Notes: a model not told the origin generated them from the letters alone. 64,000 bases of DNA from an uncultured Mesonia sp. (GCA_947494545.1 CANLVH010000003.1:186001-250000), one strand, 5' to 3'; positions 16,801 through 26,734 are shown, counted from the first letter of the stretch. Made by a program: numbers and translations.

Positions 16801-17841
16801 ATGTACATTACAATCACACCGCAAAAATTGGATGCAAATTACAGTCAGAGTTCAGCCGATTTTGTGGGCTATTTAGAGAAGGAAAATGAGGGATTAAAAG
16901 AAGCTGATATGGAACATTTTTTTAATCAATATGGCGATGAGATTTCTGCTGAAGAAGTCATCAAAGAGATTGATGGCAACACCGCAAAATTGAAAAAGAA
17001 AGAACCTAAATTTTACTCGATTACAGTCAGTCCATCTAAGTATGAATTGAAGAAATTGCAGAACAGCAGTCAAGATTTAAAAACCTACACTCGAGAGATA
17101 ATGAAGGATTATGTTGCATCCTTCAATCGTGAAATAAACGGACGGTCCATAACAATTGATGATATAAAATATTACGCTAAAATTGAGCATCAACGCACTT
17201 TTAAGGGAACAGATTTTCAGATAAAAGAGAACCAACCTTATGCTACAAAAATATTGCAGCTTAAAACCGAAATCAGAAATATTCAGGAAGGACGAGCTGA
17301 AGGGAATATCAAAAAAATGAGAAAAGAAATTGCCAAATTGGAACGCCAAGCACCACATCAATCCCGAGGCGTCGAGAGAAAACGAATTGTTCAAGGAATG
17401 CCAAAATCTGGAAACCAAAGTCATATCCATATAATTGTGAGCAGAAAAGACGCTTCCAATACATTTAGTCTTTCCCCAGGAAGTAAGCACAAAGCTTCGG
17501 AAGTTGAAATGCACGGAAAGAAAGTAAAACGTGGTTTTGACAGAGATACTTTTTTCGCGAAAACGGAAAAAACCTTTGATAAGACATTTGGCTACAAGCG
17601 CAATTATGCTGAAACCTATAAGGCTCGAAAAACCTTTGTAAAAAACCCGAACCTATATTTTTCGACATTGATGAAATTACCAGCAAACGAAAAAGCATTA
17701 GCGTTTAAAATGATTACCAAAACGGGATTACCCATTGTACCTACCATTCCAGTTAGCCAAGCTCAAATCGCACTTCGGGTTTTCAAGAGATTAAGACGTG
17801 GTGCAGAAATGGCCATAAAATCAAGTTCCATCGGAATCTAA
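16801..17841 (+). CDS. relaxase / mobilisation protein (DUF5712-like)
   Basis: The 346-residue protein contains FYSITVSPSKYELKKL and a central SHIHIIVSRKD motif resembling the histidine cluster of HUH relaxases. It ends in a basic, hydrophobic-poor region. DUF5712 proteins serve as the relaxase on many Bacteroidetes elements that carry BfmA. It would nick oriT and lead the strand into the recipient. Its stop overlaps the coupling-protein start by one base (TAATG). The catalytic tyrosine cannot be assigned with certainty. Confidence 0.75.
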   Translation: MYITITPQKLDANYSQSSADFVGYLEKENEGLKEADMEHFFNQYGDEISAEEVIKEIDGNTAKLKKKEPKFYSITVSPSKYELKKLQNSSQDLKTYTREIMKDYVASFNREINGRSITIDDIKYYAKIEHQRTFKGTDFQIKENQPYATKILQLKTEIRNIQEGRAEGNIKKMRKEIAKLERQAPHQSRGVERKRIVQGMPKSGNQSHIHIIVSRKDASNTFSLSPGSKHKASEVEMHGKKVKRGFDRDTFFAKTEKTFDKTFGYKRNYAETYKARKTFVKNPNLYFSTLMKLPANEKALAFKMITKTGLPIVPTIPVSQAQIALRVFKRLRRGAEMAIKSSSIGI

Positions 17842-19430
17842 TGACTATGCAGATAGATAATCTAATAACGATACTTTCAATTATTGGTTTGGCCAGTATC
17901 GCTTTCTATGCATTATTTTGGGTAAGTAGATATGCGTTTCTTTTGAATATCATTCTGCTTTCAACGCTAGTATTCTATTTGTCCGACAGAAATGAATTAG
18001 TATCGTTGATGCTTTATCTGGTCTGTCCGCTAATGTTAATTAATATAGGATTATATGTTTTTCTGCACAAAACTAAGAACACACAAAATGGTGATAGTAG
18101 ATATCAGGTCAATTTTACCACGACTAAGGGAGGTTTCAAATTGGATAACATTAAACGTGGTGCATCCGTCATCGGTTCTGCCGGAAGTGGCAAGACCGAA
18201 AGCGTGGTTTATGGATTCCTGAAGCATTTCCGGAAAGAGAACTTTTGCGGAATTATTCATGATTACAAAGATTTTGAATTGACTGAAATGGCATACCCAC
18301 TTTTTAAGGATAGCGATGTCCCATTTAAGGTCATTTCCTTTGATAAAATCATTAATAGGGTAAATCCTATAGCGCCACGCTATTTAGAGAACGAGGAAAG
18401 CGTAAATGAGGTGTCAAGGGTACTAATTGAAAATCTTTTAGAGCAAAGAGAAAGTGGAACAACCGGAACTACAAAATTCTTTAACGATGCCGCTGAAGGT
18501 TTGATTGGTGGGTTGATTTGGAAACTGAAAACCGACTATCCCAACTACTGTACGCTTCCACATTTGATAACGATTTATCAAATGCTCGATACGGATAGCC
18601 TTATCCAGTTTTTGGAAACAAATAGCACATCGAGAGCGATGGCAGATGCTTTTATTAGCGGTAAGGATTCCGACAGGCAAACTGCTGGTGTAAAAAGCAC
18701 CTTGGCCAATGCGCTAAAGCGAATAAGTACCCAACGGATTTTTATGACTTTATCGGCAGATGAAGTTCCTCTGAATATTAATAATTCAGAAAATCCTGCG
18801 GTAATTTCAATCGTGAACAATCCAAAATTTGAAACTTCTTATTCGCCAGTTATTGCTACCATTATCCACACAATAACCAAACAAATGAGCGTTCGAAACT
18901 CAAAGCCTTCATTTTTGCTGATGGAAGAAGCACCGACTATTCGGCTTCTAAATATGCATCGTATTCCTGCTACTTTAAGAAGCTATGATATTGCGACTAT
19001 TTATGTAATGCAGGACAAAATCCAAAACGATATGATGTATGGCGATAAGGCAAGCAAAGCGATATTGAGCAATCTTTCCTACCAGTTTTTCGGCAAGGTA
19101 AATGATCCGGACACCGCTAAATACTACGAACGCTTTTTTGAAATTATTAAAGGTCCAACTAAAAGCGTGAGCCGTGGGCATAATCTGGATTTTGATACGC
19201 GAATAACCACTGGGGAAAAGGAAATACCTAAAATACGGGCGGATGTTTTCTTTCGTTTAAAACAGGGCGAGTTTATTACGTATGCGGATGGAAAGGATAA
19301 GAAAGTGCAGTTTAAGTTGGCTAATATTCAAAGGGAATTATTACAAGGATCTAGCCAGTTTACTCAGGCTGATTTAGCGGCTAATTTTGAGCGGGTTTAT
19401 GAGGAGACGAAGTCGATATTTGAAAATTAG
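17841..19430 (+). CDS. type IV coupling protein (VirD4/TraG-like ATPase)
   Basis: The 529-residue protein has two or three N-terminal membrane helices (about 10-75), then an ATPase domain. Walker A is GSAGSGKTE at about 112-120 and the Walker B-like strand is SFLLMEEAPTI. A later IYVMQDKIQNDMMYG segment is typical of TraD/VirD4 proteins. It brings the relaxase-DNA complex to the mating channel. It closes the mob operon. Its last four bases overlap the end of the convergent nuclease gene, marking the insertion point of the SIR2-HerA cargo. Confidence 0.92.
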   Translation: MTMQIDNLITILSIIGLASIAFYALFWVSRYAFLLNIILLSTLVFYLSDRNELVSLMLYLVCPLMLINIGLYVFLHKTKNTQNGDSRYQVNFTTTKGGFKLDNIKRGASVIGSAGSGKTESVVYGFLKHFRKENFCGIIHDYKDFELTEMAYPLFKDSDVPFKVISFDKIINRVNPIAPRYLENEESVNEVSRVLIENLLEQRESGTTGTTKFFNDAAEGLIGGLIWKLKTDYPNYCTLPHLITIYQMLDTDSLIQFLETNSTSRAMADAFISGKDSDRQTAGVKSTLANALKRISTQRIFMTLSADEVPLNINNSENPAVISIVNNPKFETSYSPVIATIIHTITKQMSVRNSKPSFLLMEEAPTIRLLNMHRIPATLRSYDIATIYVMQDKIQNDMMYGDKASKAILSNLSYQFFGKVNDPDTAKYYERFFEIIKGPTKSVSRGHNLDFDTRITTGEKEIPKIRADVFFRLKQGEFITYADGKDKKVQFKLANIQRELLQGSSQFTQADLAANFERVYEETKSIFEN

Positions 19431-20464
19431 GATATATTAAAATTTTCATTAATTTCCTTTTCAATAATTTTATATTTATCTTTTACATCCTCACCCATAT
19501 AAAAATTTAACAGATCATTTTTATCCAAAGTTCCATCTTCTAAAAATTTATTCAGATAATGTTGGTTGAAATCTAATAACAACATAGATTTCTTAATTTG
19601 TTTTAAAATTGTTTTATTATTCTCAATATTATTCTCAACTAGATTTTTAACTATGGATATTTCATTTATATCCTTGATGATTCGGTTTACCAGAATAGCT
19701 AAAATATTTTTATCGACCTTAATATCCTTGGCATTTAAGGCTATATCCCTTGCCAACACATAAGCTATTGCTAAATTAGAATAATCTCCTTTTTGGGAAT
19801 CTATAATGGCGATAAAACCAATAGAGGGAATATAGCCTACATTTTCAAATGCTTTAAGAATTGAATTATCCACAAGAGAGATATCAAATACAATAAGACT
19901 AACTTTTGAATCTCTATTTGCTTGAGCCTCTATTAATTGACTCCAGGCTGTGTCAGTCCTACGGGTAAAAATATCTTTTGAATCTATATCTCCAAATTTG
20001 ATACTCTTATCGAACTTGCACTCAATAACAATCTTCAAGTCTTTTTTTCCTTCTATTTCGCAAACTATATCACCAGTTTTATTTCGATCGAGTTCACCCT
20101 GCTTATTTCCAGTTAAGTAAGCTTTGTCTTTTAAACGCTTATCCTTAAAGTACTGATTTAGAAATTCTGCGACTTCATCTTCGGCCAAGTTTCCTTTTAT
20201 TGCAGATTTGTAGAAGAGTTCCTTTTTCATTTCAAAAATCATCTTCAAACTTTCCAGTTCAGTGCCCAGTTCATTTGATGTTTTCGATAAAAATGCAGAT
20301 AATCGATCTTCCATAAGTGCCAAGACACCAATATAAATAGCTTTTAATAATTTTTCATCACGATCGGACGCGGGAAGATTATCAAAGTAATTAAAGACTA
20401 TTTGATTCTCAATTTCAAACTCCTTTACTTCAACTCGTTTCAGTTGTTGATTTAGTTTAATCAT
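19427..20464 (-). CDS. PD-(D/E)XK-like nuclease, fourth gene of the SIR2-HerA operon
   Basis: The 345-residue protein has a central restriction-endonuclease-like core. GNLAEDEVAEFLNQYF, then TGDIVCEI...LKIVIECKF, supply the D...ExK triad pattern, followed by a TAWSQLIEAQANRDSKVSLIVFD helix-strand unit. The start lies one base after the KTSC gene, so the four genes SIR2, HerA, KTSC and nuclease form one unit. It probably cuts DNA when the system fires, or replaces the nuclease role given to SIR2 partners elsewhere. The family assignment rests on motif reading only. Confidence 0.65.
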   Translation of the reverse strand: MIKLNQQLKRVEVKEFEIENQIVFNYFDNLPASDRDEKLLKAIYIGVLALMEDRLSAFLSKTSNELGTELESLKMIFEMKKELFYKSAIKGNLAEDEVAEFLNQYFKDKRLKDKAYLTGNKQGELDRNKTGDIVCEIEGKKDLKIVIECKFDKSIKFGDIDSKDIFTRRTDTAWSQLIEAQANRDSKVSLIVFDISLVDNSILKAFENVGYIPSIGFIAIIDSQKGDYSNLAIAYVLARDIALNAKDIKVDKNILAILVNRIIKDINEISIVKNLVENNIENNKTILKQIKKSMLLLDFNQHYLNKFLEDGTLDKNDLLNFYMGEDVKDKYKIIEKEINENFNIS

Positions 20465-20465
20465 A

Positions 20466-20687
20466 CTATTCTACTCTCTCATAAGGATATACATTTTTAA
20501 AATTCCGATGAAGGTAAGAACCTTGAGATGGAGCATAACGAAAATTTTCAAATTCTTGGGGTGCCACACCTTTATATTTATATAGTGTGTTATTTAAAAA
20601 TCGCACATATACATCTTGATTGACTTCATCATATCCAATACTATCAATATTGGATGAACTAACCGGGATCATTTCTGGCATACTCAT
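20466..20687 (-). CDS. KTSC-domain small protein
   Basis: The 73-residue protein is almost entirely a KTSC domain: SSNIDSIGYDEVNQDVYVRF, LYKYKGVAPQEFENF and GSYLHRNFKNVYPY are its signatures. The domain is small, beta-rich and otherwise known from the end of some lysyl-tRNA synthetases, phage proteins and stand-alone proteins of unclear role. Its start overlaps the HerA stop by four bases (ATGA-type coupling). It may bind nucleic acid or tether the complex. No enzymatic residues are seen. Confidence 0.85.
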   Translation of the reverse strand: MSMPEMIPVSSSNIDSIGYDEVNQDVYVRFLNNTLYKYKGVAPQEFENFRYAPSQGSYLHRNFKNVYPYERVE

Positions 20688-22468
20688 AATTTATAATTTT
20701 GATTTCGCCAAGATTTTAAGAGTTGTGAGTACTCTTCATTGGCATTATTAATTTCTTCTAACCACTTTTCTGATGCTTTTGGATCAGAGCTTTTAGGTGC
20801 ATTCGCTATTTTATAAAATTTAACTCTTGAAGGTATTTTAACAGCCTCTCCTGAAATTAGTGCTTCACCTGTTCTCAAACTAGGGAGTAAATCTACCATA
20901 CTCTGTAATTCATCTTGAACCGCAGATCTTATATTTCCCCTATCTTTAGAATTATTCATTCTTAAAGCAATTAAAGTTCCGCACTGGCTTAACACAGTTT
21001 CATCCAATTCTGAAGGTCTTTGGGTTACCAACAGTAGTCCAACTCCATATTTTCTTCCTTCTTTTGCTATCATTTGTACAGTTCGCGATGAAATAGATTT
21101 TTCGCCAGCCTTTAAATAATTATGTGCTTCCTCCAATACAATTAATAGAGGTTGATTTTTACCGCCTACTTTTGTGTTTACACCCCAAAAAAGACCGTCA
21201 TAAATGATTTTTAATAATGCTCCAGATATTGAGGACATAATATCACTTGGAATACCCGATAGGTCGAGGATGGTTATTGGTAAATCATCCCCTAACCATT
21301 TCAAAAAAAGTGTGTCCAGGTCTTTTTTAATTTTACCATTACTATCCGGTGTCCAATCAATTGGATTAAAAAGAAAGCTATAACTGCTGTCATAAAGTTT
21401 GTTTCTTACAGAATCCAAAAAACTTAGTAAACCCTTAGCACGGTTATTTAAAAAGGGGGCACTATTACCAACTCCTGCCACGGGATATTCATTAGATATC
21501 ATTTCTTCTATACTACCTTCTTTAATCAACTCAGTAGGAGTAATTCTGTCTTGGTTCAAAGTGCGTCTTTCAAAATCATCGAGTTCAAACCAAATTCTTT
21601 TTATACTAAATGGGATTGGGGAGTCTGCGGTTATTGACTCAATTCCAACTTCAATATCATTTTCTTCGGCACTTTTTATTTTAGCTTCAACAATTTTTTC
21701 ACGGATATATTCTCTATTTGAGTCTGAGAGACTGCCAGAAAAAACTTTCATAAGTTCATTAAAAGGTAAAGCCCAAAATGGGATTACCAATTTATTGTCT
21801 GTTTTTTTAGCATTTATTTCAAGTACATTAGAATGATGCGATAAAGCATCATTGTATTCACCGTGAGGATCAATAATCAAAATTCGAGAACTCGAAAAGT
21901 TTCTGTTTGCAATAGCCTTCATTAAAACTGCCACAGAATTTGACTTTCCGCTACCTGTTGAACCTACTATAGCACAATGTCTTGAAATTAGTTTATCAAG
22001 GTCAATCTTAGCATCTAAACTTTCCGAAACACTAATATTACCAACCGTAATAGAATTTGACTCTTCATAACCACCATAAATTATATCAAGATCATTAATG
22101 GTTACCAAATGAACCTTGTCTCCAGTTGTAGGGAATTGGGTGACACCTCTTTCAAATTTATTACTCTGCTGTTCACCAACTAAAACAATATTTATCCAGC
22201 GGGTATTTCTAAACAGATCATAATCTTGAGCTATTGCATCCCTAAGGGATTCTGGAATTGCTCCAGATCCTATTTGCGTAACGATTCCATAGAGATTTGA
22301 ATAACCTAAAGGAATGCGAACAAATGATCCAATTTGACCGACTTGATAGACCACGCCATCGATAATTGGCATATTTGATTTTATATTGTCAAGTAGTTTT
22401 ACAGAAATACTGTTTCCACTAATGCTATCAATTTCACCTATTTCTGTAATTCTATTATTTGCCATCAA
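20684..22468 (-). CDS. herA: HerA-like FtsK/HerA-family ATPase (SIR2-HerA system)
   Basis: The 594-residue protein has an N-terminal HAS-barrel-like beta domain (about 1-130), then a HerA ATPase core. Walker A is GSTGSGKSNS at about 169-178 (VGSTGSGKSNSVAVL), an IDPHGEY follows, and the Walker B-like strand LLIVLEEAHNYL comes late. The VTQRPSELD sensor segment is also present. HerA proteins form hexamers that translocate DNA. In SIR2-HerA defence they assemble with the SIR2 effector. The start overlaps the SIR2 stop by 14 bases. Confidence 0.92.
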   Translation of the reverse strand: MMANNRITEIGEIDSISGNSISVKLLDNIKSNMPIIDGVVYQVGQIGSFVRIPLGYSNLYGIVTQIGSGAIPESLRDAIAQDYDLFRNTRWINIVLVGEQQSNKFERGVTQFPTTGDKVHLVTINDLDIIYGGYEESNSITVGNISVSESLDAKIDLDKLISRHCAIVGSTGSGKSNSVAVLMKAIANRNFSSSRILIIDPHGEYNDALSHHSNVLEINAKKTDNKLVIPFWALPFNELMKVFSGSLSDSNREYIREKIVEAKIKSAEENDIEVGIESITADSPIPFSIKRIWFELDDFERRTLNQDRITPTELIKEGSIEEMISNEYPVAGVGNSAPFLNNRAKGLLSFLDSVRNKLYDSSYSFLFNPIDWTPDSNGKIKKDLDTLFLKWLGDDLPITILDLSGIPSDIMSSISGALLKIIYDGLFWGVNTKVGGKNQPLLIVLEEAHNYLKAGEKSISSRTVQMIAKEGRKYGVGLLLVTQRPSELDETVLSQCGTLIALRMNNSKDRGNIRSAVQDELQSMVDLLPSLRTGEALISGEAVKIPSRVKFYKIANAPKSSDPKASEKWLEEINNANEEYSQLLKSWRNQNYKL

Positions 22469-23729
22469 GTCCTATTTTTTTGATTTGATTGTCGCTGACC
22501 ATAGAATTCAAGAAGTTAACTAATTTTCCAAAATCAGAAAGTATAAACTCCCCTTTTCCTGTCCAATTTTCATTTCCTTTTCTTTCCTCATTTAACTCCT
22601 CAGTAGCGTCCGTATGTGCATCTTCGAAAAAAAATAAATTAAGTTTAATTGTATCATCAATTGTTGGTTCTGATTTCAATTGCCATTCTCCGTATTTACA
22701 TCCGATGACTGCATTTCTTGAACCGTAGATAGATATCTTTGAATTATCTAAACCTATTTTTACTACATTCGAATTTATGGAAAGAGGCTCGTAATTATCG
22801 TATATTAAACCAATTACGTGTGAAGTTGTATTTGTTTTAAGCGCAGAAATAATTCTTGAATTTATGTGTTCATCTCCCCAGGAATAGCCGCAAGTTATAA
22901 GGATAGAGTCGTCTAATTTTAAGAATGCTGATAATCTATCCAAAAGCCCTTCGTATGGTTGTTTTTTAGAATCCTTATATTTAAGAGTAGATGGGTAAAT
23001 TAAAATATCGTCATCATCCGGGCTTACTCTTAAAATTTTTTCAGTATCCTTATCGAAATGCCATCCTAAAGATCCGTGAATTTTCCACAGCTTAGTTTGG
23101 TTTGCAAGAAAAGAAAAATCCTCGACAGATTCTGGATTGAAAAAAGGCCTTAGGCTGCCACAAAAACCATCATAATAAGCTATCTCCTTTTTTTCCAGTC
23201 CGAGTTCAAATAAGAAATCATAATTAGTTGTAAATAATTCGATCGGAAACTTTCTTTCAGCTTGCCCAATCCAATTTGCAAAATCTGAATGAACCAAATC
23301 ATTTACAATATCGCTTCCAACGATATTTTTTTCTTTTGTCAAGTGAACACTAACTATTTCTCTAACATTTTTCTTTATTTGAACAATAAGGTCATCGAAC
23401 TCCTCTTTATTTAGCTTATTTAATATTCCGCTACCTATAAAATTAGATTTCTGTTCTAAATTAGAAAGGATGGTCTCAATATTAAAATTATCAGATCCTA
23501 ATTCCTCTTTTATTTCACTCAGAGCTGTTCCATATTTCCCCTTCTCTTGTCCGACCTTTGAAACAATGGTTTTAGTCATTATACTTATTGCGGGCACCGT
23601 GAGAGTTTTATCGTTTTTCTTTGCTAAGGAACTTCCAGCGCCAAAAAGAAAACCTATTCTCTTTTTATCGGAAATCAATATTTGTTGAATACCCCTTATG
23701 TATTCTACTGGGTCGTGAGAAATAATCAT
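22455..23729 (-). CDS. SIR2-domain NADase-like defence effector
   Basis: The 424-residue protein carries an N-terminal SIR2 fold: IGFLFGAGSSLAKKN (about 25-39, the NAD-binding loop), ELFTTNYDFLFELGL, LWKIHGSLGW (His as catalytic base) and ILITCGYSWGDEHIN. The C-terminal about 130 residues are unassigned. Such effectors deplete NAD+ or cut DNA on phage infection, together with HerA. It is the first gene of the minus-strand operon, and its promoter lies in the 190-base gap shared with the divergent AbiE pair. Confidence 0.92.
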   Translation of the reverse strand: MIISHDPVEYIRGIQQILISDKKRIGFLFGAGSSLAKKNDKTLTVPAISIMTKTIVSKVGQEKGKYGTALSEIKEELGSDNFNIETILSNLEQKSNFIGSGILNKLNKEEFDDLIVQIKKNVREIVSVHLTKEKNIVGSDIVNDLVHSDFANWIGQAERKFPIELFTTNYDFLFELGLEKKEIAYYDGFCGSLRPFFNPESVEDFSFLANQTKLWKIHGSLGWHFDKDTEKILRVSPDDDDILIYPSTLKYKDSKKQPYEGLLDRLSAFLKLDDSILITCGYSWGDEHINSRIISALKTNTTSHVIGLIYDNYEPLSINSNVVKIGLDNSKISIYGSRNAVIGCKYGEWQLKSEPTIDDTIKLNLFFFEDAHTDATEELNEERKGNENWTGKGEFILSDFGKLVNFLNSMVSDNQIKKIGLDGK

Positions 23730-23918
23730 TTTATCGAAGGTTAATTTTATGAAAATTCAAAAACTTTAAATTTAACAAAGTTTTTAGAACGAAGGGTTAA
23801 AACTAAATTTTATTTTGTGAGTTCTGTTACCGACTATTTCTAGCCCAAGCAAGTTTTATAGTATTTATTTTAGTTTTATGTCTAAAAAGCATATATTGCT
23901 CAAATAATTACTAAGGTT

Positions 23919-24707
23919 ATGGTGGCAGAATATATCGATAAATTGCTATCGGTGGAAGAATATTCTTTTTCCCTGAAAGAACTAATGCAACAGACCACAA
24001 AGAGCAAAAATGCAATTTGGCTGGAATTGGCACATTTGATTGAAAAGAACAAAGTCATCAATCTCAGAAAAGGCTTCTATCTTATACTTACTCCCAGATA
24101 TTCCAATTTTGGAAAACTTCCCATAAGTTTGTATATCGATAAACTTTTCGATTATTTAGACCGCAGCTATTATTTGGGTTTTTATAGCGCGGCAAAAGTA
24201 TATGGTGCAAGCCATCAGCAAGCGCAGCGCGATTATGTAATGACATCTTCACCAAAACTGTTGGATATTAAGAAATCAACCATTGACATCCGTTTTTTGA
24301 CCACCTCCGCTTGGCCTGAAAAAAATATCCTTTCCAAAAAATCAGATGCCGGTATTTATCATATTTCAAGTCCAGCTTTGACCTTGGCAGACCTGGTGCA
24401 TTATCAGAATAAATTGGGGGGACTGAACCGAATGCTATCCACTATCGAAGAATTGTTGGAAGAAGTTACAAAAAACGACCTTGAGGATTTATTGAGTTGG
24501 TACAGCAATAAGGCAACACTTCAGCGACTGGGATTTTTATTGGATCAAATAAATCCAGAGAATAGTTTATCCAGTTTAATTTTTCAACATTTGGAAAAAC
24601 AAAAAATACATCCGGTTTTATTGAAGCCCACCAACCAACAAAGACCCGGTTCGGTAGATAATAAATGGAAAGTTGACACCAACCTAAAATTAGAAACTGA
24701 CCTATGA
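23919..24707 (+). CDS. AbiEi-like antitoxin
   Basis: The 262-residue protein has an N-terminal winged helix (about 12-55, FSLKELMQQTTKSKNAIWLELAHLIEKN) and the antitoxin core RKGFYLILTPRY...YYLGFYSAAKVYGASHQQAQ. This is the type IV antitoxin pattern of AbiEi. It represses its own operon and counters AbiEii. Its stop overlaps the toxin start by four bases. It faces away from the SIR2 operon and sits between it and the tra operon. Confidence 0.88.
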   Translation: MVAEYIDKLLSVEEYSFSLKELMQQTTKSKNAIWLELAHLIEKNKVINLRKGFYLILTPRYSNFGKLPISLYIDKLFDYLDRSYYLGFYSAAKVYGASHQQAQRDYVMTSSPKLLDIKKSTIDIRFLTTSAWPEKNILSKKSDAGIYHISSPALTLADLVHYQNKLGGLNRMLSTIEELLEEVTKNDLEDLLSWYSNKATLQRLGFLLDQINPENSLSSLIFQHLEKQKIHPVLLKPTNQQRPGSVDNKWKVDTNLKLETDL

Positions 24708-25492
24708 TTTCGAGACCTTATATAGCCCAATGGCGGGAATATGCACCGTGGAAAGAATTTGCACAGGTCGAACAGGATTTGATCATTAGTCGAGCATTGG
24801 TAGCAATTTTTGCTGATGATTTTCTCAGGGAAAACCTTGCTTTCCGCGGCGGTACTGCCTTACATAAACTATATCTGAACCCAGCTCCAAGATATTCCGA
24901 GGATATTGACCTTGTACAGGTTAAAGAAGGTCCTATCAAACCTATTATAAAGCGTATAGGCGAAGTCATTACTTTTTTTGATGAAGATAGGCGCACACAG
25001 GTAAGGGGGCACGGAGCAAAAGCTTTATATCGTTTTAATTCAGAATATGAGAATGAACGTCGCCGGCTCAAGTTGGAAATCAACTGCAAAGAACATTTTA
25101 AAGTGCTAGAGTGGAAGAATTTTCCTTTCGAAGTTGATAATCCTTGGTTTTCGGGTAGTGCGGCTATTAGAACGTATGGTCTCAATGAACTTTTAGGCAC
25201 AAAGTTAAGGGCACTTTATCAGCGAAGTAAAGGAAGGGATCTGTTCGATCTGGATTATTCCAGACAACATACAGATATCGACATTAATGGAATCATCAAA
25301 TGCTTTAAAGCATATATGGAATTTTCAGTTGGTAAAGTCCCTTTGCAAAAAGAGTTCCTTCAAAATATGGAAGCCAAGGAAAATGATGCAACTTTTGAAG
25401 GAGATATGGAAGGTCTATTGCGGCCAGAAGTCAAATACGATCAAAAATCGGCTTTCCGGTGGTTGAAAGAAATGGTTATTTCAAGAATGTGA
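24704..25492 (+). CDS. AbiEii-like nucleotidyltransferase toxin
   Basis: The 262-residue protein has the DNA polymerase-beta-type nucleotidyltransferase signature. FRGGTALHKLYL (GG/S motif) is followed by RYSEDIDLV (metal-binding Asp pair), near residues 46-70. A later LLGTKLRALYQRSKGRDLFDLDY matches the conserved second half of AbiEii proteins. These toxins modify tRNA or nucleotides and stop growth, giving phage resistance and element maintenance. It forms an overlapping operon with the antitoxin. Confidence 0.9.
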   Translation: MISRPYIAQWREYAPWKEFAQVEQDLIISRALVAIFADDFLRENLAFRGGTALHKLYLNPAPRYSEDIDLVQVKEGPIKPIIKRIGEVITFFDEDRRTQVRGHGAKALYRFNSEYENERRRLKLEINCKEHFKVLEWKNFPFEVDNPWFSGSAAIRTYGLNELLGTKLRALYQRSKGRDLFDLDYSRQHTDIDINGIIKCFKAYMEFSVGKVPLQKEFLQNMEAKENDATFEGDMEGLLRPEVKYDQKSAFRWLKEMVISRM

Positions 25493-25506
25493 TGGGAGTG
25501 ATTATT

Positions 25507-25787
25507 TTAAAAAGGCAATTTATCCTTCGAACCTCTTGCGGTAGCCAACCATTTACTATCACGCTTAACCAATTTAAAAATCCCAGGCTTAGAGTCGTAA
25601 GCTGTGGAGTATTTTATCCAAACCACTTCGCCTTCCACCGCTTCCTCCACCACCTTAAAATTAGGTTTAGAGTGTTCATCCTCTGCAAATATTTCTTGTA
25701 TGCTCGAAAAATTAGCACATCCTGAAGCTGTTGTATATTCCTTTAAGGTTGCTTTGTCCCCCGTGGTAAAAGCTTTCGACTACAAAC
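25507..25787 (-). pseudogene. 5'-truncated remnant of a small gene
   Basis: A minus-strand frame of about 93 codons without start codon reads KAFTTGDKATLKEYTTASG, continues through FKVVEEAVEGEVVWIKY and ends in KWLATARGSKDKLPF plus stop. The composition is protein-like (SnoaL/NTF2-like lipoprotein style, uncertain). An in-frame stop immediately precedes it. It occupies the 390-base gap between AbiEii and TraN, so it may be a gene truncated when the AbiE cargo arrived. Confidence 0.4.
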
Positions 25788-25879
25788 CTTACAGTCTCTA
25801 AGAGGATATCGAATTGTTTCCTCCACAGGAAAAAAACAACATTACTAGCGAGCAAATAGCTATTCTTTTCATAAAACTA

Positions 25880-26734
25880 TTAATTTGGGTTATTAATATA
25901 TCGATGTGATATTCTCAGTTCAATATTTCGTTCGCCATTTTTTTCATTCAACTCTAAAATTGCCCGCCGATCATTGGACAAAGAGAATTTGGGCATTACA
26001 TAAACCAAGTTTACCGTTCCGTTTTCTACAAGCTTATCCGGTAAATTATGTTTGTAAATCGGTTCTTGGTATAAGCGTTGTAAAGATTTCTTTTTGCCTT
26101 TCTTCCGTGTTTCAATGGAAAGTTTCAAGAAATTCAAATCGTAATCCAAGGTAGATTTATTTTCTATTTGGATAACGAAATAGAGTTCGTCTTTATCAAA
26201 AACAATATTCTCGACACTCAAAACAATACCTTCGTTTCGCTTTTTAATACGACCTATACGCTGCTTTCTGTCAAGAAGATAAGAACAGAATTTCTGATAA
26301 TAATAGGTGTTGTCATCAACACTTTTCTCAGCAGCTTTGGCCGAAACGAAATCTTCTACAATTGGCGTTTCATTCCCGATACTGCTGGTAATAGGAATGA
26401 AGTAATTCAGCCGGTCCAGATGCTTTTTATACCTTACAATATACGAAAATATTGAACCATCGTTGTTGATAATCAAAAGATTACTTTCTTTTCCAGGTTT
26501 TGCCTGAAGTAAACCTAAGTGTTGTTCTTTTTCGCGATTAAAAGTAAAGACAAAGTTGTCAGCCCCTGTTATGCCCTGGCGTATCGGCTCAGGAAAGAAC
26601 AAAGCCACATTCTTGGTATCGTTCGCATAAATTGTATCCAGTGATTTTTGTGTAAGCTCATTAACTTGTCCCAGAGTTTGTTTTGGTGTAAAAGTGCTAA
26701 TCACAAAGGCTAATATTAAAAGTATATTTTTCAT
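25880..26734 (-). CDS. traN: conjugative transposon protein TraN
   Basis: The 284-residue protein has a signal peptide (ending QTLGQ) and the DUF4138/TraN core: KNVALFFPEPIRQGITGADNFVFTFNREKEQHLGLLQAKPG and SIFSYIVRYKK. TraN is the periplasmic or outer-membrane part of the CTnDOT-type mating channel. It is the last visible gene of the minus-strand tra operon. It overlaps traM by four bases. Confidence 0.9.
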   Translation of the reverse strand: MKNILLILAFVISTFTPKQTLGQVNELTQKSLDTIYANDTKNVALFFPEPIRQGITGADNFVFTFNREKEQHLGLLQAKPGKESNLLIINNDGSIFSYIVRYKKHLDRLNYFIPITSSIGNETPIVEDFVSAKAAEKSVDDNTYYYQKFCSYLLDRKQRIGRIKKRNEGIVLSVENIVFDKDELYFVIQIENKSTLDYDLNFLKLSIETRKKGKKKSLQRLYQEPIYKHNLPDKLVENGTVNLVYVMPKFSLSNDRRAILELNEKNGERNIELRISHRYINNPN

